Source of the DNA: Acidobacteriota bacterium
GTDB taxonomy: Bacteria > Acidobacteriota > Terriglobia > Bryobacterales > Bryobacteraceae
Direction of reading: 5' to 3'
Assembly (NCBI GenBank): GCA_016201205.1
Contig: JACQDF010000280.1
Location: 1 to 37,233, forward strand
DNA length: 37,233 nt
Shown: positions 7,624-17,115 of the stretch, piece after piece
Layout of the letters: every line of letters starts with the position of its first letter
How positions within the stretch are numbered: position 1 is the stretch's first letter
The notes under the pieces: generated by a model
What the model was told of the DNA's origin: nothing
Databases searched by the model: none
The model's input: the letters and a program-made list of their open reading frames with translations, nothing else
Made by a program: the position numbers and the translations under genes

Positions 7624-7959
7624 TCAGCCGATGATCTCGTTGATCCCCTCGACTACCCGCGCGAGTTCCTCAACGGGAGCAAGCCCGAGACGCCGGCCAA
7701 TGCGCTCCACAGATAGTGTGCGGATCTGGCTGATCTTGATCCAGGATCGCTTCGGCAGGCCCGCCGCGTTGCTCTGCAATGTGAGCGGAAAGCCGGCCCG
7801 AGGTTCGTGGCTCGTCAAAGCGACGGCGATGACCGTGCCGGAGCGCTCGTTGAAGACGTCGTGGCTCAAGATCAGCACCGGGCGCAGGCCGGCCTGCTCC
7901 CGGCCGCGCACCGGGTTCAGGTCGGCCCAGCGGATCTCGCCTCTCAGTATTCGGGCCAC
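7624..7959 (-). CDS. MazF/PemK-type endoribonuclease toxin
   Basis: A 111-residue protein of normal length for MazF toxins, which cut mRNA at short sequence motifs. It opens MARILRGEIRWADLNPVRGR, the family's GEIWWVDL-type first strand followed by the G-x-E-Q loop (GREQAGLRPVLIL), and has the later WIKISQIRTLSVERIG segment with the RTLS-type element. GTG start at 7959. It overlaps the 3' end of the antitoxin gene by 16 bases, the usual antitoxin-first order with coupled translation. Both genes sit between two attC-like sites, which fits the habit of toxin-antitoxin pairs to travel as integron cassettes. Closest alternative name is ChpB/PemK; cut site unknown. Confidence 0.9.
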   Translation of the reverse strand: MARILRGEIRWADLNPVRGREQAGLRPVLILSHDVFNERSGTVIAVALTSHEPRAGFPLTLQSNAAGLPKRSWIKISQIRTLSVERIGRRLGLAPVEELARVVEGINEIIG

Positions 7960-8186
7960 GTTTCCAGGCTTCCTGCGAGACCCTCTTCCGCGAGCGCCTT
8001 CTCTTCTTTGGGATCGAGCTTGGCGCTCTCCGCGGCCAGCCGAATTCGGGCTATGCGCTGTAGTTTCTCGGCGAGCGCCGCCTCGACGGCTTGGCTCCGA
8101 TTCCGGAAGCGCTGCTGAGCCACCAGTTCATCGACGCGCTCCACGAGATCGGCCTCAAGTGTCAGTGCAACCTTCGTTTTTGGCAT
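7944..8186 (-). CDS. Ribbon-helix-helix type antitoxin partner of the MazF-like toxin
   Basis: The start at 8186 gives an 80-residue protein MPKTKVALTLEADLVERVDE; the frame opens at 8213 but that ATG lies inside the operator palindrome. The N-terminus has the short beta-strand (KVALTLEADLVERVDELV) and two helices (RSQAVEAALAEKLQ) of MetJ/Arc-like DNA-binding antitoxins. The acidic C-terminus (LDPKEEKALAEEGL, ending ETWPEY) would wrap the toxin. Such proteins neutralise the toxin and repress their own operon. A perfect 17-bp palindrome covers the promoter just upstream. Confidence 0.85.
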   Translation of the reverse strand: MPKTKVALTLEADLVERVDELVAQQRFRNRSQAVEAALAEKLQRIARIRLAAESAKLDPKEEKALAEEGLAGSLETWPEY

Positions 8187-8197
8187 GGCGATCTCAG

Positions 8198-8214
8198 TAT
8201 GATAAGTTATCATA
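8198..8214. promoter_or_regulatory. Palindromic operator over the -10 of the toxin-antitoxin operon
   Basis: TATGATAA-G-TTATCATA is a perfect 8+1+8 inverted repeat. On the minus strand it contains TATGAT, a 5-of-6 match to a -10 box, 22 bases before the antitoxin ATG at 8186. A ribbon-helix-helix dimer bound here would block RNA polymerase, the standard autoregulation of such modules. Confidence 0.65.
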
Positions 8215-8226
8215 CCATAGGCAGCG

Positions 8227-8291
8227 GGTTAACAAGGCGTTGCAGCGGACGGGCAAAAGCGGCCCGCCGGTGAACGCCCGAGTCGTTAGCC
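8227..8291 (+). other. attC-like recombination site 2
   Basis: Outer boxes GGTTAAC (8227-8233) and GTTAGCC (8285-8291) enclose nested inverted arms: AAGGCGTTGCAGCGGACGGG on the left, and GCGGCCCGCCGG then TGAACGCCC on the right, so GGCGTT pairs with AACGCC and the GC-rich core forms a second stem. The TAACAA-GCGTTGCAGC-GAC opening with a GAACGCC-GTTAGCC close is the pattern of integron 59-base elements; the length of 65 bp is within their normal range. It lies immediately upstream of the toxin-antitoxin operon. Confidence 0.55.
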
Positions 8292-8315
8292 GGACGGTCC
8301 GGATGCGTAGCGTTG

Positions 8316-8321
8316 TACAAT
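8316..8321 (+). promoter_or_regulatory. -10-like box directly before the DUF4160 start
   Basis: TACAAT, 5 of 6 to the -10 consensus, ends seven bases before the GTG at 8329. At that spacing transcription would begin at or next to the start codon, giving a leaderless or nearly leaderless mRNA. Confidence 0.4.
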
Positions 8322-8328
8322 GGGGGCT

Positions 8329-8484
8329 GTGCCGGAGCTGAGCCGGTTCTTTGGGATCATTGTTCGTATGTTTGCTGAGCCGGGTTCGCCACACCACGTT
8401 GCTCACTTCCACGCCTACTATCAGGATGACGTTGGGATCTTCAGCATTGATCCTGTCGAGATGGTTGCGGGTTCGTTTGTTCTA
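8329..8484 (+). pseudogene. DUF4160 protein, C-terminally truncated
   Basis: From GTG 8329 the frame reads MPELSRFFGIIVRMFAEPGS, HHVAHFHAYYQDDVGIFSID and stops within VAGSFVL. The MPxISRFFG-I-I-x-M and HHxxHFHAxY motifs are the hallmark of DUF4160, small proteins of about 80-90 residues that are found beside DUF2442 proteins and are suspected of being toxin-antitoxin-like, although their function is unproven. The present frame gives only about 51 residues, missing the usual C-terminal tryptophan-containing helix. The next gene has also lost its start, which suggests one deletion removed the join between the two. Confidence 0.65.
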
Positions 8485-8519
8485 TAAGTCATCCGATTTG
8501 TCGCGTTTGCTCCTTTGAG

Positions 8520-8780
8520 ATCCTTACGGCCTACACGCTTCGCGTCCGTTTCGACGACGACACGGAGCAGACGATCGACTTCAGACCGATTCTCGCTGGG
8601 GAATTGTACGGGCCACTGCGCGATCTGGAAGTCTTTAACCGCGTTCGCATCGATCGTGAAGTCCACACGTTGGTGTGGCCCAATGGAGCGGATTTTGACC
8701 CGGCCACATTGCATGACTGGCCCGTGAATGAGCAGGCGTTCCGCGAACTGGCTCGACGCTGGGAGCCGGTGCAGGCCTGA
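8520..8780 (+). pseudogene. DUF2442 domain protein lacking a start codon
   Basis: The frame reads ILTAYTLRVRFDDDTEQTID, FRPILAGELYGPLRD, VWPNGADFDPATLHDWP and ends RRWEPVQA before TGA at 8778-8780. Its VRFDDG-type strand and the WPNGADFDPxTLHDWP motif identify DUF2442. No ATG, GTG or TTG precedes it in frame after the stop of the DUF4160 gene, so it is either broken or begins at a rare codon. DUF4160 and DUF2442 genes are a common adjacent pair. Confidence 0.65.
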
Positions 8781-9007
8781 ACTGAGGGACGGGGATATCC
8801 ATGAGTGACAGCGCGCGCCGTAGCGTCCAACCAATCGAACGTCAGGCCACTATCGATTCGCTTGCAGACGGCGGGCTCTATTCCCTTCCAGCAGGGACCC
8901 GCGCCAGCGGAGGAGACAACCTTTACTACTCTCGTCGTCCTTGATTCGGCGATTATTAAACTGCCGACTCTGGCGGCCGAGGAAGATTTCCGCAAGTACG
9001 ATGTCCA
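8781..9007. other. Non-coding stretch between the DUF2442 remnant and the second 37-bp repeat
   Basis: No convincing gene. A 47-codon frame from ATG 8801 has no recognisable content and no clear ribosome site. The rest of the space before gyrA holds the second 37-bp repeat, a likely promoter (9020-9049) and a C-rich leader. Confidence 0.5.
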
Positions 9008-9044
9008 CCCTCCCCTGTTTTGGCTGAGAACGATCGTATCGAAT
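9008..9044. repeat. 37-bp direct repeat, copy 2 (upstream of gyrA)
   Basis: CCCTCCCCTGTTTTGGCTGA through ATCGAAT, differing from 7491-7527 at two positions only. On the minus strand it again reads as a receptor-type leader with GGGGAGGG, but it is followed by GGACATCG and no start codon. On the plus strand it supplies the -35-like TTGGCT of the gyrA promoter. Confidence 0.8.
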
Positions 9045-9049
9045 AAAAT
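9020..9049 (+). promoter_or_regulatory. Candidate gyrA promoter
   Basis: TTGGCT (9020-9025, 4 of 6), 18-base spacer, TAAAAT (9044-9049, 5 of 6). Transcription would start near 9056 and give a leader of about 50 bases containing a run of seven C and a short GGCC stem. The -35 half lies inside the 37-bp repeat. Confidence 0.45.
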
Positions 9050-9108
9050 AGAAGGTTAGACGTCCCCCATTCGGCCCCCCCAGGGCCGGCAGACTGAAAG
9101 GAATTTCA

Positions 9109-11640
<2,532 letters not shown>

Positions 11641-11657
11641 GCAACACGCGCCCGGCG

Positions 11658-11663
11658 TAGAAT
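11658..11663 (+). promoter_or_regulatory. -10-like box directly before the beta-helix gene
   Basis: TAGAAT (5 of 6) ends six bases before the GTG at 11670, which has no ribosome-binding site. The spacing predicts a leaderless transcript. Confidence 0.4.
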
Positions 11664-11669
11664 GATGGC

Positions 11670-13574
11670 GTGGGACGCCTTCTTGCTTTTCTCATCACGT
11701 TTCCCGTCGCCGCCGAAGTCATCACCGTTTCCTCCGACGGGCCAATCTCCACACTTGCCGCCGCCCGCGACGCCGTGCGCCAGATCAAGCGCGCCGGCGC
11801 CGGCGGTCCGATCACCGTCCAGATCCGCGGCGGCCGTTATTTGCTCAGCGAACCACTGGTGCTGGCGCCGGAAGACAGCGGCGCCGCCGGCCAGCCCATC
11901 GTCTGGCAGGCCGCGCCCGGTGAGCGGGTTTTGATCAGCGGCGGACGCGTCCTCAGCGGCTGGAGAAAGGGCTCGGGGGCGCTCTGGCAAGCCGATGCCG
12001 GGACCAAACCATTTCGCCAGCTCTTTGTTTCGGGCCGCCGCGCCCAGCGCGCCCGCACACCCAACTTCGGTTTCTACCGCATCGACGGCCCAAGTTCTCA
12101 AGACAAGCCCTTCCGCCTCAAATTCCGGGGCGACGACATCCGCAAAGAGTGGGCCGGCACGGACACGGAAGTCATTGCACTGCTCGCATGGGCCGACGTC
12201 CGCATGCCCATCGTGGCCGTAGATGAGGTCGAGCACACAGCCGTTCTCGGCAGCGACCCGCGTCCGTCGAACCGGGAGCGGGACGCTCGCTACTACATCG
12301 AGAATGCTCCCGATGCCCTGGACGCCGCCGGCGAGTGGCGCCTGGACCAGGCAAGCAACACCGTTCATTACTGGCCGCTGGCCGGCGAGGACATGGGGAA
12401 AGAAGAATTCATTGCTCCGCAACTGCCTCAGCTTGTGCGCCTGGAAGGGAGGCCGGAGGCAGGCCAGTTCGTCCGTGACATCGTCTTCCGCAATCTCGAA
12501 TTCGCGCACACGGACTGGACCATGGATCCCAAGGGCTACGCCGATACCCAGGCGGCCATGGCCGTCGGAGCGGCGTTCGAGGCCACCGGCGCGGAAAACA
12601 TCACCATCGAGAAGTGCCAGTTCCGCCACCTGGGCAACTATGCCATCTGGCTCGCCCGAGGCGCCCGCAACAATCGCATGGTGCGCAACGAGATTTTCGA
12701 CATCGGCGCCGGCGGCATTCGCCTGGGCGAAACCGTTCAGCGCCAGAACGAAGCCGAGCGCAACCGAGACAACGAAGTCACCGACAATCACATCCACCAT
12801 CTCGGGTATGTGTACCCGCCGGCGGTCGGCGTGTTCATCGCACAGTCCTCGCGCAATCATGTCGCTCACAACCACATCCACGATCTCTACTACACGGCAA
12901 TCTCGGCGGGCTGGACCTGGGGTTACGGCGCCAATCAATCGAAGGAGAACCTCATCGAGTACAACCATCTGCACCACATCGGCCTCGAGATGCTCAGTGA
13001 CATGGGCGGCATCTACACGCTGGGCATGCAGCCCGGAACCGTCCTTCGAAACAACCTGATCCACGACATCGCTTCCTTCACCTATGGCGGCTGGGGGATC
13101 TACCCCGATGAAGGCTCCAGCCACATGCTCATCGAAAACAACGTCGTGTACCGCTGCGCCAGCGCCGGTTTCCATCAGCATTACGGGATGGAGAACATTG
13201 TGCGCAACAACGTATTTGCCTTCAATCGCGACTACCAATTGATGCGGACACGCGCCGAGGCGCACCTGTCGTTCAGCTTCGAGAGCAATATCGTGGTTTA
13301 TGACCGCGGCCGCCTGCTGGGCAGCAACTGGACCGGAGACCAGTTCCGGATGGACCGAAACATCTACTACGACCTGCGCGGCGGTCCCATTCGGCTGGCA
13401 GGCAAGACGTGGCAGGAATGGCAGGCATCGGGCCAGGACGAGCATTCGCTGATCGCCGATCCGCTTTTTGTGAATTCGGGGGCCTTCGACTTTCGCCTGC
13501 GGGAAGACTCGCCCGCGCTGAAGCTCGGCTTTCAGCCAATCGACTTGAGTCGGGTCGGACCGCGGCCGGAATGA
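11670..13574 (+). CDS. Secreted right-handed parallel beta-helix protein
   Basis: A 634-residue protein with a signal peptide (MGRLLAFLITFPVAAEV). The N-terminal part reads like pectate-lyase-type proteins (ISTLAAARDAVRQIKRAG, GGRYLLSEPLVLAPEDSG), then comes a series of NxIxxxxI-type coils (VRNEIFDIGAGGIRLG, VTDNHIHHLG, NHVAHNHIHDL, IENNVVYRCASAGFHQHYG) that form a parallel beta-helix. It ends with ADPLFVNSGAFDFRLREDSP, the closing motif common in these proteins. The family includes polysaccharide lyases and hydrolases; the substrate is unknown and no catalytic residue can be named with confidence. GTG start without a ribosome site. Its stop TGA abuts the stop of the convergent gene (TGATCA, 13572-13577). 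Confidence 0.85.
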   Translation: MGRLLAFLITFPVAAEVITVSSDGPISTLAAARDAVRQIKRAGAGGPITVQIRGGRYLLSEPLVLAPEDSGAAGQPIVWQAAPGERVLISGGRVLSGWRKGSGALWQADAGTKPFRQLFVSGRRAQRARTPNFGFYRIDGPSSQDKPFRLKFRGDDIRKEWAGTDTEVIALLAWADVRMPIVAVDEVEHTAVLGSDPRPSNRERDARYYIENAPDALDAAGEWRLDQASNTVHYWPLAGEDMGKEEFIAPQLPQLVRLEGRPEAGQFVRDIVFRNLEFAHTDWTMDPKGYADTQAAMAVGAAFEATGAENITIEKCQFRHLGNYAIWLARGARNNRMVRNEIFDIGAGGIRLGETVQRQNEAERNRDNEVTDNHIHHLGYVYPPAVGVFIAQSSRNHVAHNHIHDLYYTAISAGWTWGYGANQSKENLIEYNHLHHIGLEMLSDMGGIYTLGMQPGTVLRNNLIHDIASFTYGGWGIYPDEGSSHMLIENNVVYRCASAGFHQHYGMENIVRNNVFAFNRDYQLMRTRAEAHLSFSFESNIVVYDRGRLLGSNWTGDQFRMDRNIYYDLRGGPIRLAGKTWQEWQASGQDEHSLIADPLFVNSGAFDFRLREDSPALKLGFQPIDLSRVGPRPE

Positions 13575-13955
13575 TCAGGATTTGACGCGCTTGAAGTTGA
13601 ACACGGCGGAGCGTACCTGCCCATCGCGCTCCATCACCCCCTGCCCGCTCAACTCGTCCCCGTCCAGTTTGAAGTCGAACTTCATCACGCCGCCCTCGGC
13701 TTCGATCTCGAAAGTCACCCTCTCGCCGTCGACTTTCCCATTCCGGATGGGATGTTGCTGCTGAGCATCGGGACCGCCGCTGCCAGTCAGCTTCTCGCCT
13801 TCCTGTTTCAGGACCAGGTAGGCCGAAGCGTTGCGCGTCTCACCGTTCGGCGATTTGGCTTCGAGGCTTCCAGACCAGTTGCCGGTAGCGTCGCCGGCCC
13901 AGACAACGGCGGAGATGAGAACGGACAGGAGAACGGACAGAATGCTCGTTTTCAA
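13575..13955 (-). CDS. Small secreted protein of unknown function
   Basis: A 126-residue protein with a signal peptide (MKTSILSVLLSVLISAVVWA) and a mature part rich in alternating beta-strands: GNWSGSLEAKSPNGETRNAS, LKQEGEKLTGSGGPDAQQQH, GKVDGERVTFEIEAEGG, DGDELSGQGVMERDG. The pattern suggests a small lipocalin-like or beta-sandwich fold; similar short exported proteins occur in Acidobacteriota but I know of no function. TTG start at 13955 with a GGGGG-rich ribosome site. The signal peptide codons contain a 12-bp tandem repeat (GAACGGACAGGA). Convergent and abutting with the beta-helix gene. Confidence 0.7.
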   Translation of the reverse strand: MKTSILSVLLSVLISAVVWAGDATGNWSGSLEAKSPNGETRNASAYLVLKQEGEKLTGSGGPDAQQQHPIRNGKVDGERVTFEIEAEGGVMKFDFKLDGDELSGQGVMERDGQVRSAVFNFKRVKS

Positions 13956-14163
13956 ACGTGTTACCCCCTATAGGCAAAGACGGCTCTCGCCGGCGCGAAG
14001 TTCCCCTGGTCCCCAGAATCCCCAGAAAATCACCCCCTGTCCCCGGCGCTCGGCAGACATATGATTATCTCAACATCTCAGAGGGTCGATCACCAAACGC
14101 GAACCAAGAACTGATCACCGGAGTTTCGTCCTCTGGCTTTACTCAAGAGGAGGCAGACCACGT

Positions 14164-14631
14164 ATGGCTGCACTTAGTTTGAAGGTAAACGGCAGATCCC
14201 ATTCAGTGGATGCCGCCCCTGACACACCACTGCTGTATGTGTTGATGGATGACCTTCAGTTGAACGGGCCGAAGTTCGGCTGTGGCCTGGCGCAGTGTGG
14301 GTCGTGCACGGTGCTGCTGAATGGCGAACCGATTCGCTCCTGCGTAACGCCGGTGTCAGACGCCGCAGGGCAGGAAATCACCACCATCGAAGGGCTCGGC
14401 ACGCTCGAGGCGCCGCATCCGATCCAAAAGGCTTTCATCGAGGAGCAGGCCGCCCAATGCGGGTATTGCCTCAGCGGGATCATGCTGTACGGAAAGACGT
14501 TCATTGATCAAAACCCGAATGCGACCGAGCAGCAGATCATGGAGGCGCTCGGCGGATTACTCTGCCGCTGCCACACGCACGTCCGGATGGTACGGGCGTT
14601 GGCGCGCTATGCACAGGAGGTGAGAGCATGA
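14164..14631 (+). CDS. iorA: (2Fe-2S)-binding small subunit of an IorA/xanthine dehydrogenase-type molybdenum hydroxylase
   Basis: A 155-residue iron-sulfur subunit that passes electrons from the molybdenum centre. The N-terminal plant-ferredoxin-like domain has cysteines C40, C45, C48 and C60 (GCGLAQCGSCTVLL). The C-terminal four-helix domain has C99, C102, C134 and C136 (QCGYCLSGIM, LLCRCHTH). ATG at 14164 follows an AAGAGGAG site. Its stop overlaps the next start as ATGA (14628-14631), so the two subunits are made together. The two-gene layout without a separate FAD subunit fits isoquinoline 1-oxidoreductase-type enzymes; the true substrate, an aldehyde or N-heterocycle, is unknown. Confidence 0.9.
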   Translation: MAALSLKVNGRSHSVDAAPDTPLLYVLMDDLQLNGPKFGCGLAQCGSCTVLLNGEPIRSCVTPVSDAAGQEITTIEGLGTLEAPHPIQKAFIEEQAAQCGYCLSGIMLYGKTFIDQNPNATEQQIMEALGGLLCRCHTHVRMVRALARYAQEVRA

Positions 14632-17003
14632 GGACGGCAAGTTCGACCAAATCCAATTACCCGGTAGCCATGACGCCAGATGCGCTTGCTGCCCTGGAGA
14701 ACGCCGGGTTTTCGCGCCGCAATTTCCTGAAAAGAGCCGGGGCGCTGATTGTCACCTTCAGCATGGCTGGCAGCGCCCGGAAGCTGGCTGCGCAGAGTCC
14801 GGTCCAGCGGGGGACGGCGCTGAACCAGGTTGATTCCTGGATCGCCATCGCCCGGGATGAGAGCATCACCGCCTATTCGGGCAAATGTGAGTTCGGACAG
14901 GGCTTTAGCACCGTGCAATACCAGTTGATCGCCGAGGAGCTCAACGTCCCGCTCGATCGCATCACGCTCATCTTCTGTGACACGTTCCTCACTCCCGATC
15001 AGGGCGTCACTTCCGGCAGCCAGTCTCATCCTGCTGAGTTCGGAGCCACCGGTTTGCGCCAGGCATTGGCCACCGCTCGCGAAGCGTTGTTCCAGATGGC
15101 CTCACAGCAACTCAACGTTCCCGTGGACCAGCTCATGGTCGAGGACGGCGTGATCAAGGTGACGGCGAATCCTTCGCGGCAGATGACATACGGTCAGTTG
15201 ATCGGCTCCAAGACGTTCAATCTCACTTTGAACAACAGGGCCGTGGTGAAGGATCCGAGCCGGTACTCGATCCTCGGAACTTCGGTGCCGCGCTATGACA
15301 TTCCAGCCAAGGTAACGGGAGAGTATCAGTACGTACAAAATGTGCGAGTGCCGGGCATGCTGCACGGCAAGGTGGTTCGGCCGCCGGCCGTGGGCGCCAA
15401 GGTGATCAGCGTCAATGAAGGCTCCGTCAGCGGTCTTCCGGGTAACGTCAAAGTCGTCGTGAAGAACGATTTTGTCGGCGTGGTGGCCGACAAGGAATGG
15501 CAGGCCATTCAAGCCGCGGAAGCGTTGGAGGTGAAGTGGTCTCAGGGCGACCCGCTGCCGGACCAACAGGAGCTTTACGCCTGGATGCGCAAGCAACCCA
15601 CGCGCGATGCGTATACGGTGCTCGCCGAGGATGTGGACTCGATGTTGAAAACGGCAGCCCGCGTGGTGAGCGCCACTTATCTGCATCCGTATCAGATGCA
15701 CGGATCGCTGGCCTCCTCCTGTGCTGTCGCCGATGTCCGGGGCAGTGGTTCCAGTGCAACGGCGACGATCTGGTCGGCCACCCAGGGGGTTTATCCCCAG
15801 CGCGACAGTGCGGCGATGGTGCTTGGAATCCCGAGGGAGAACGTGCGCGTCATCTTCGTCGAAGGATCAGGCTGCTACGGGATCAACGGCGCCGACACCG
15901 TTTCGTATGACGCAGCGCTGCTGTCGCAGGCCGTGGGTAAGCCTGTCCGAGTGCAGTTCACGCGAAGGGACGAGATGTCCGGCGGGGAAAACTATGGACC
16001 GGCTTACGTCCTTGACTTACGCGCGGGCGTGGATGATAAGGGACAGATCATCGCCTGGGATTACGAGAGCTGGACGCTCACCAAGGGCGGCCGTCCGAAT
16101 GCGACGACCCCTGGGAACATCATCACCGGAGCGCTCGTCGGATTCCCCACGCCGGCGCTGGTCCCGGCCCGCGGAAACCCGCCGGCCAACTACGCCAACA
16201 ACGGCAATGCGGCATCCTCCTATGGCGCCGGCGTCGTCGCCGGAAGATCGGGAGGCACAGGGAACATTCGCGGTGAGCGCGTCCTCACACACTCAATCGC
16301 CTCGCCCTTCTTCACCGGGCCCTTGCGATCTCCAGCCCGGCTTCAGAACACCTTTGCCAATGAAAGCTTCATCGACGAAGTAGCGGCTTCCGTGAAAGCC
16401 GATCCGGTGGAATATCGCCGGCGTCATCTGACCGATTCGCGCCTGATCGACGTCTTGAACGCAGCGGCAAAGGCTGCTGACTGGGACTCGCGTCCTTCTC
16501 CAAAGCCAGGCAACGCCCGGACAGGCGTCGTGACAGGCCGAGGCATCTCCTGTGTGTTGTATGAGGGAGACAACGGATATTGCGCCTTGGTGGCGGAAGT
16601 CCAGGTCGACCAGGAGACCGGAAGGATCGTCGTGAAGCGGCTGGTCGCCAGCCAGGATTCCGGCCCCGTCTCGAACCCGGATGGGTTGCGGAACCAGATG
16701 GAAGGCGGCGTCCTCCAGGGTATGAGCCGCGCCCTCCGGGAGGAGGTGAGGTGGGATGAGCAGGCGATCACTTCGACTCATTGGCGGACGTACCCCGTCT
16801 ACCAGTTCGGCGAACCGCTTCCCGTCGTGGAGACTGTGCTGGTGAACCGGCCGGACCAGCCGCATATGGGCGCCGGCGAATGCACGATCACCACGGTGGC
16901 GGCGGCAATTGCCAACGCTGTGTTTGACGCCACGGGCGCCCGCCTTCGCCAGATTCCGTTCATCCCGGCGCGGGTGCTGTTGGCGCTGAGGAGCCGGGGC
17001 TAA
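14628..17003 (+). CDS. iorB: Molybdopterin-binding large subunit, isoquinoline 1-oxidoreductase beta-type
   Basis: A 791-residue catalytic subunit with a twin-arginine signal (SRRNFLKRAGALIVTF, RR at 30-31), so the folded, cofactor-loaded enzyme is sent to the periplasm. Recognisable parts are KCEFGQGFSTVQYQLIAEEL, GVTSGSQSHPAEFG, the TGxxxYVQNVRVPGMLHGKV hammerhead region, and the C-terminal PHMGAGECTITTVAAAIANA with the catalytic glutamate E751. This single chain combines the two halves of the large subunit, as in IorB and in membrane aldehyde dehydrogenases. Cofactor-insertion genes of the XdhC type are not in the window. Its TAA stop is the first three bases of the palindromic repeat at 17001-17115. 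Confidence 0.9.
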   Translation: MRTASSTKSNYPVAMTPDALAALENAGFSRRNFLKRAGALIVTFSMAGSARKLAAQSPVQRGTALNQVDSWIAIARDESITAYSGKCEFGQGFSTVQYQLIAEELNVPLDRITLIFCDTFLTPDQGVTSGSQSHPAEFGATGLRQALATAREALFQMASQQLNVPVDQLMVEDGVIKVTANPSRQMTYGQLIGSKTFNLTLNNRAVVKDPSRYSILGTSVPRYDIPAKVTGEYQYVQNVRVPGMLHGKVVRPPAVGAKVISVNEGSVSGLPGNVKVVVKNDFVGVVADKEWQAIQAAEALEVKWSQGDPLPDQQELYAWMRKQPTRDAYTVLAEDVDSMLKTAARVVSATYLHPYQMHGSLASSCAVADVRGSGSSATATIWSATQGVYPQRDSAAMVLGIPRENVRVIFVEGSGCYGINGADTVSYDAALLSQAVGKPVRVQFTRRDEMSGGENYGPAYVLDLRAGVDDKGQIIAWDYESWTLTKGGRPNATTPGNIITGALVGFPTPALVPARGNPPANYANNGNAASSYGAGVVAGRSGGTGNIRGERVLTHSIASPFFTGPLRSPARLQNTFANESFIDEVAASVKADPVEYRRRHLTDSRLIDVLNAAAKAADWDSRPSPKPGNARTGVVTGRGISCVLYEGDNGYCALVAEVQVDQETGRIVVKRLVASQDSGPVSNPDGLRNQMEGGVLQGMSRALREEVRWDEQAITSTHWRTYPVYQFGEPLPVVETVLVNRPDQPHMGAGECTITTVAAAIANAVFDATGARLRQIPFIPARVLLALRSRG

Positions 17004-17115
17004 GGGCCTGTCACGGAATAACGTTGCCAGCCGTTCGGGACCGCTTGCTGACGGTCGCGGCTCGGAAGCCCTTTCTGAGCCGCGCGCGTCTGCAAGCGGA
17101 GATGACAGGCTCTTA
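17001..17115. repeat. Palindromic MITE/REP-like element supplying the stop codons of both flanking genes
   Basis: Outer arms TAAGGGCCTGTCA (17001-17013) and TGACAGGCTCTTA (17103-17115) are inverted repeats matching at 12 of 13 positions. Inside is a second inverted repeat with 27-base arms (17041-17067 and 17073-17099), with about four mismatches and a 5-base loop. The terminal TAA is the stop of iorB; the terminal TTA read on the minus strand is the stop of the convergent gene. It could also act as a two-way terminator. Part of the inner arm recurs at 36212-36250, so this is a dispersed family. Confidence 0.75.

Noticed and set aside
8801..8944. 47-codon frame starting MSDSARRSVQ
   Set aside because: No ribosome site, no recognisable content, and it lies in a decayed region.
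9055..9061. GTTAGAC, which fits an attC outer box, possibly closing a second cassette
   Set aside because: No matching AAC-type box or inner inverted arms lie within 150 bases upstream.
17004..17112. The palindromic repeat as an ordinary intrinsic terminator
   Set aside because: It is 115 bp long with nested arms and outer inverted repeats, recurs elsewhere and lacks a T-run. A terminator effect is possible but does not explain the structure.
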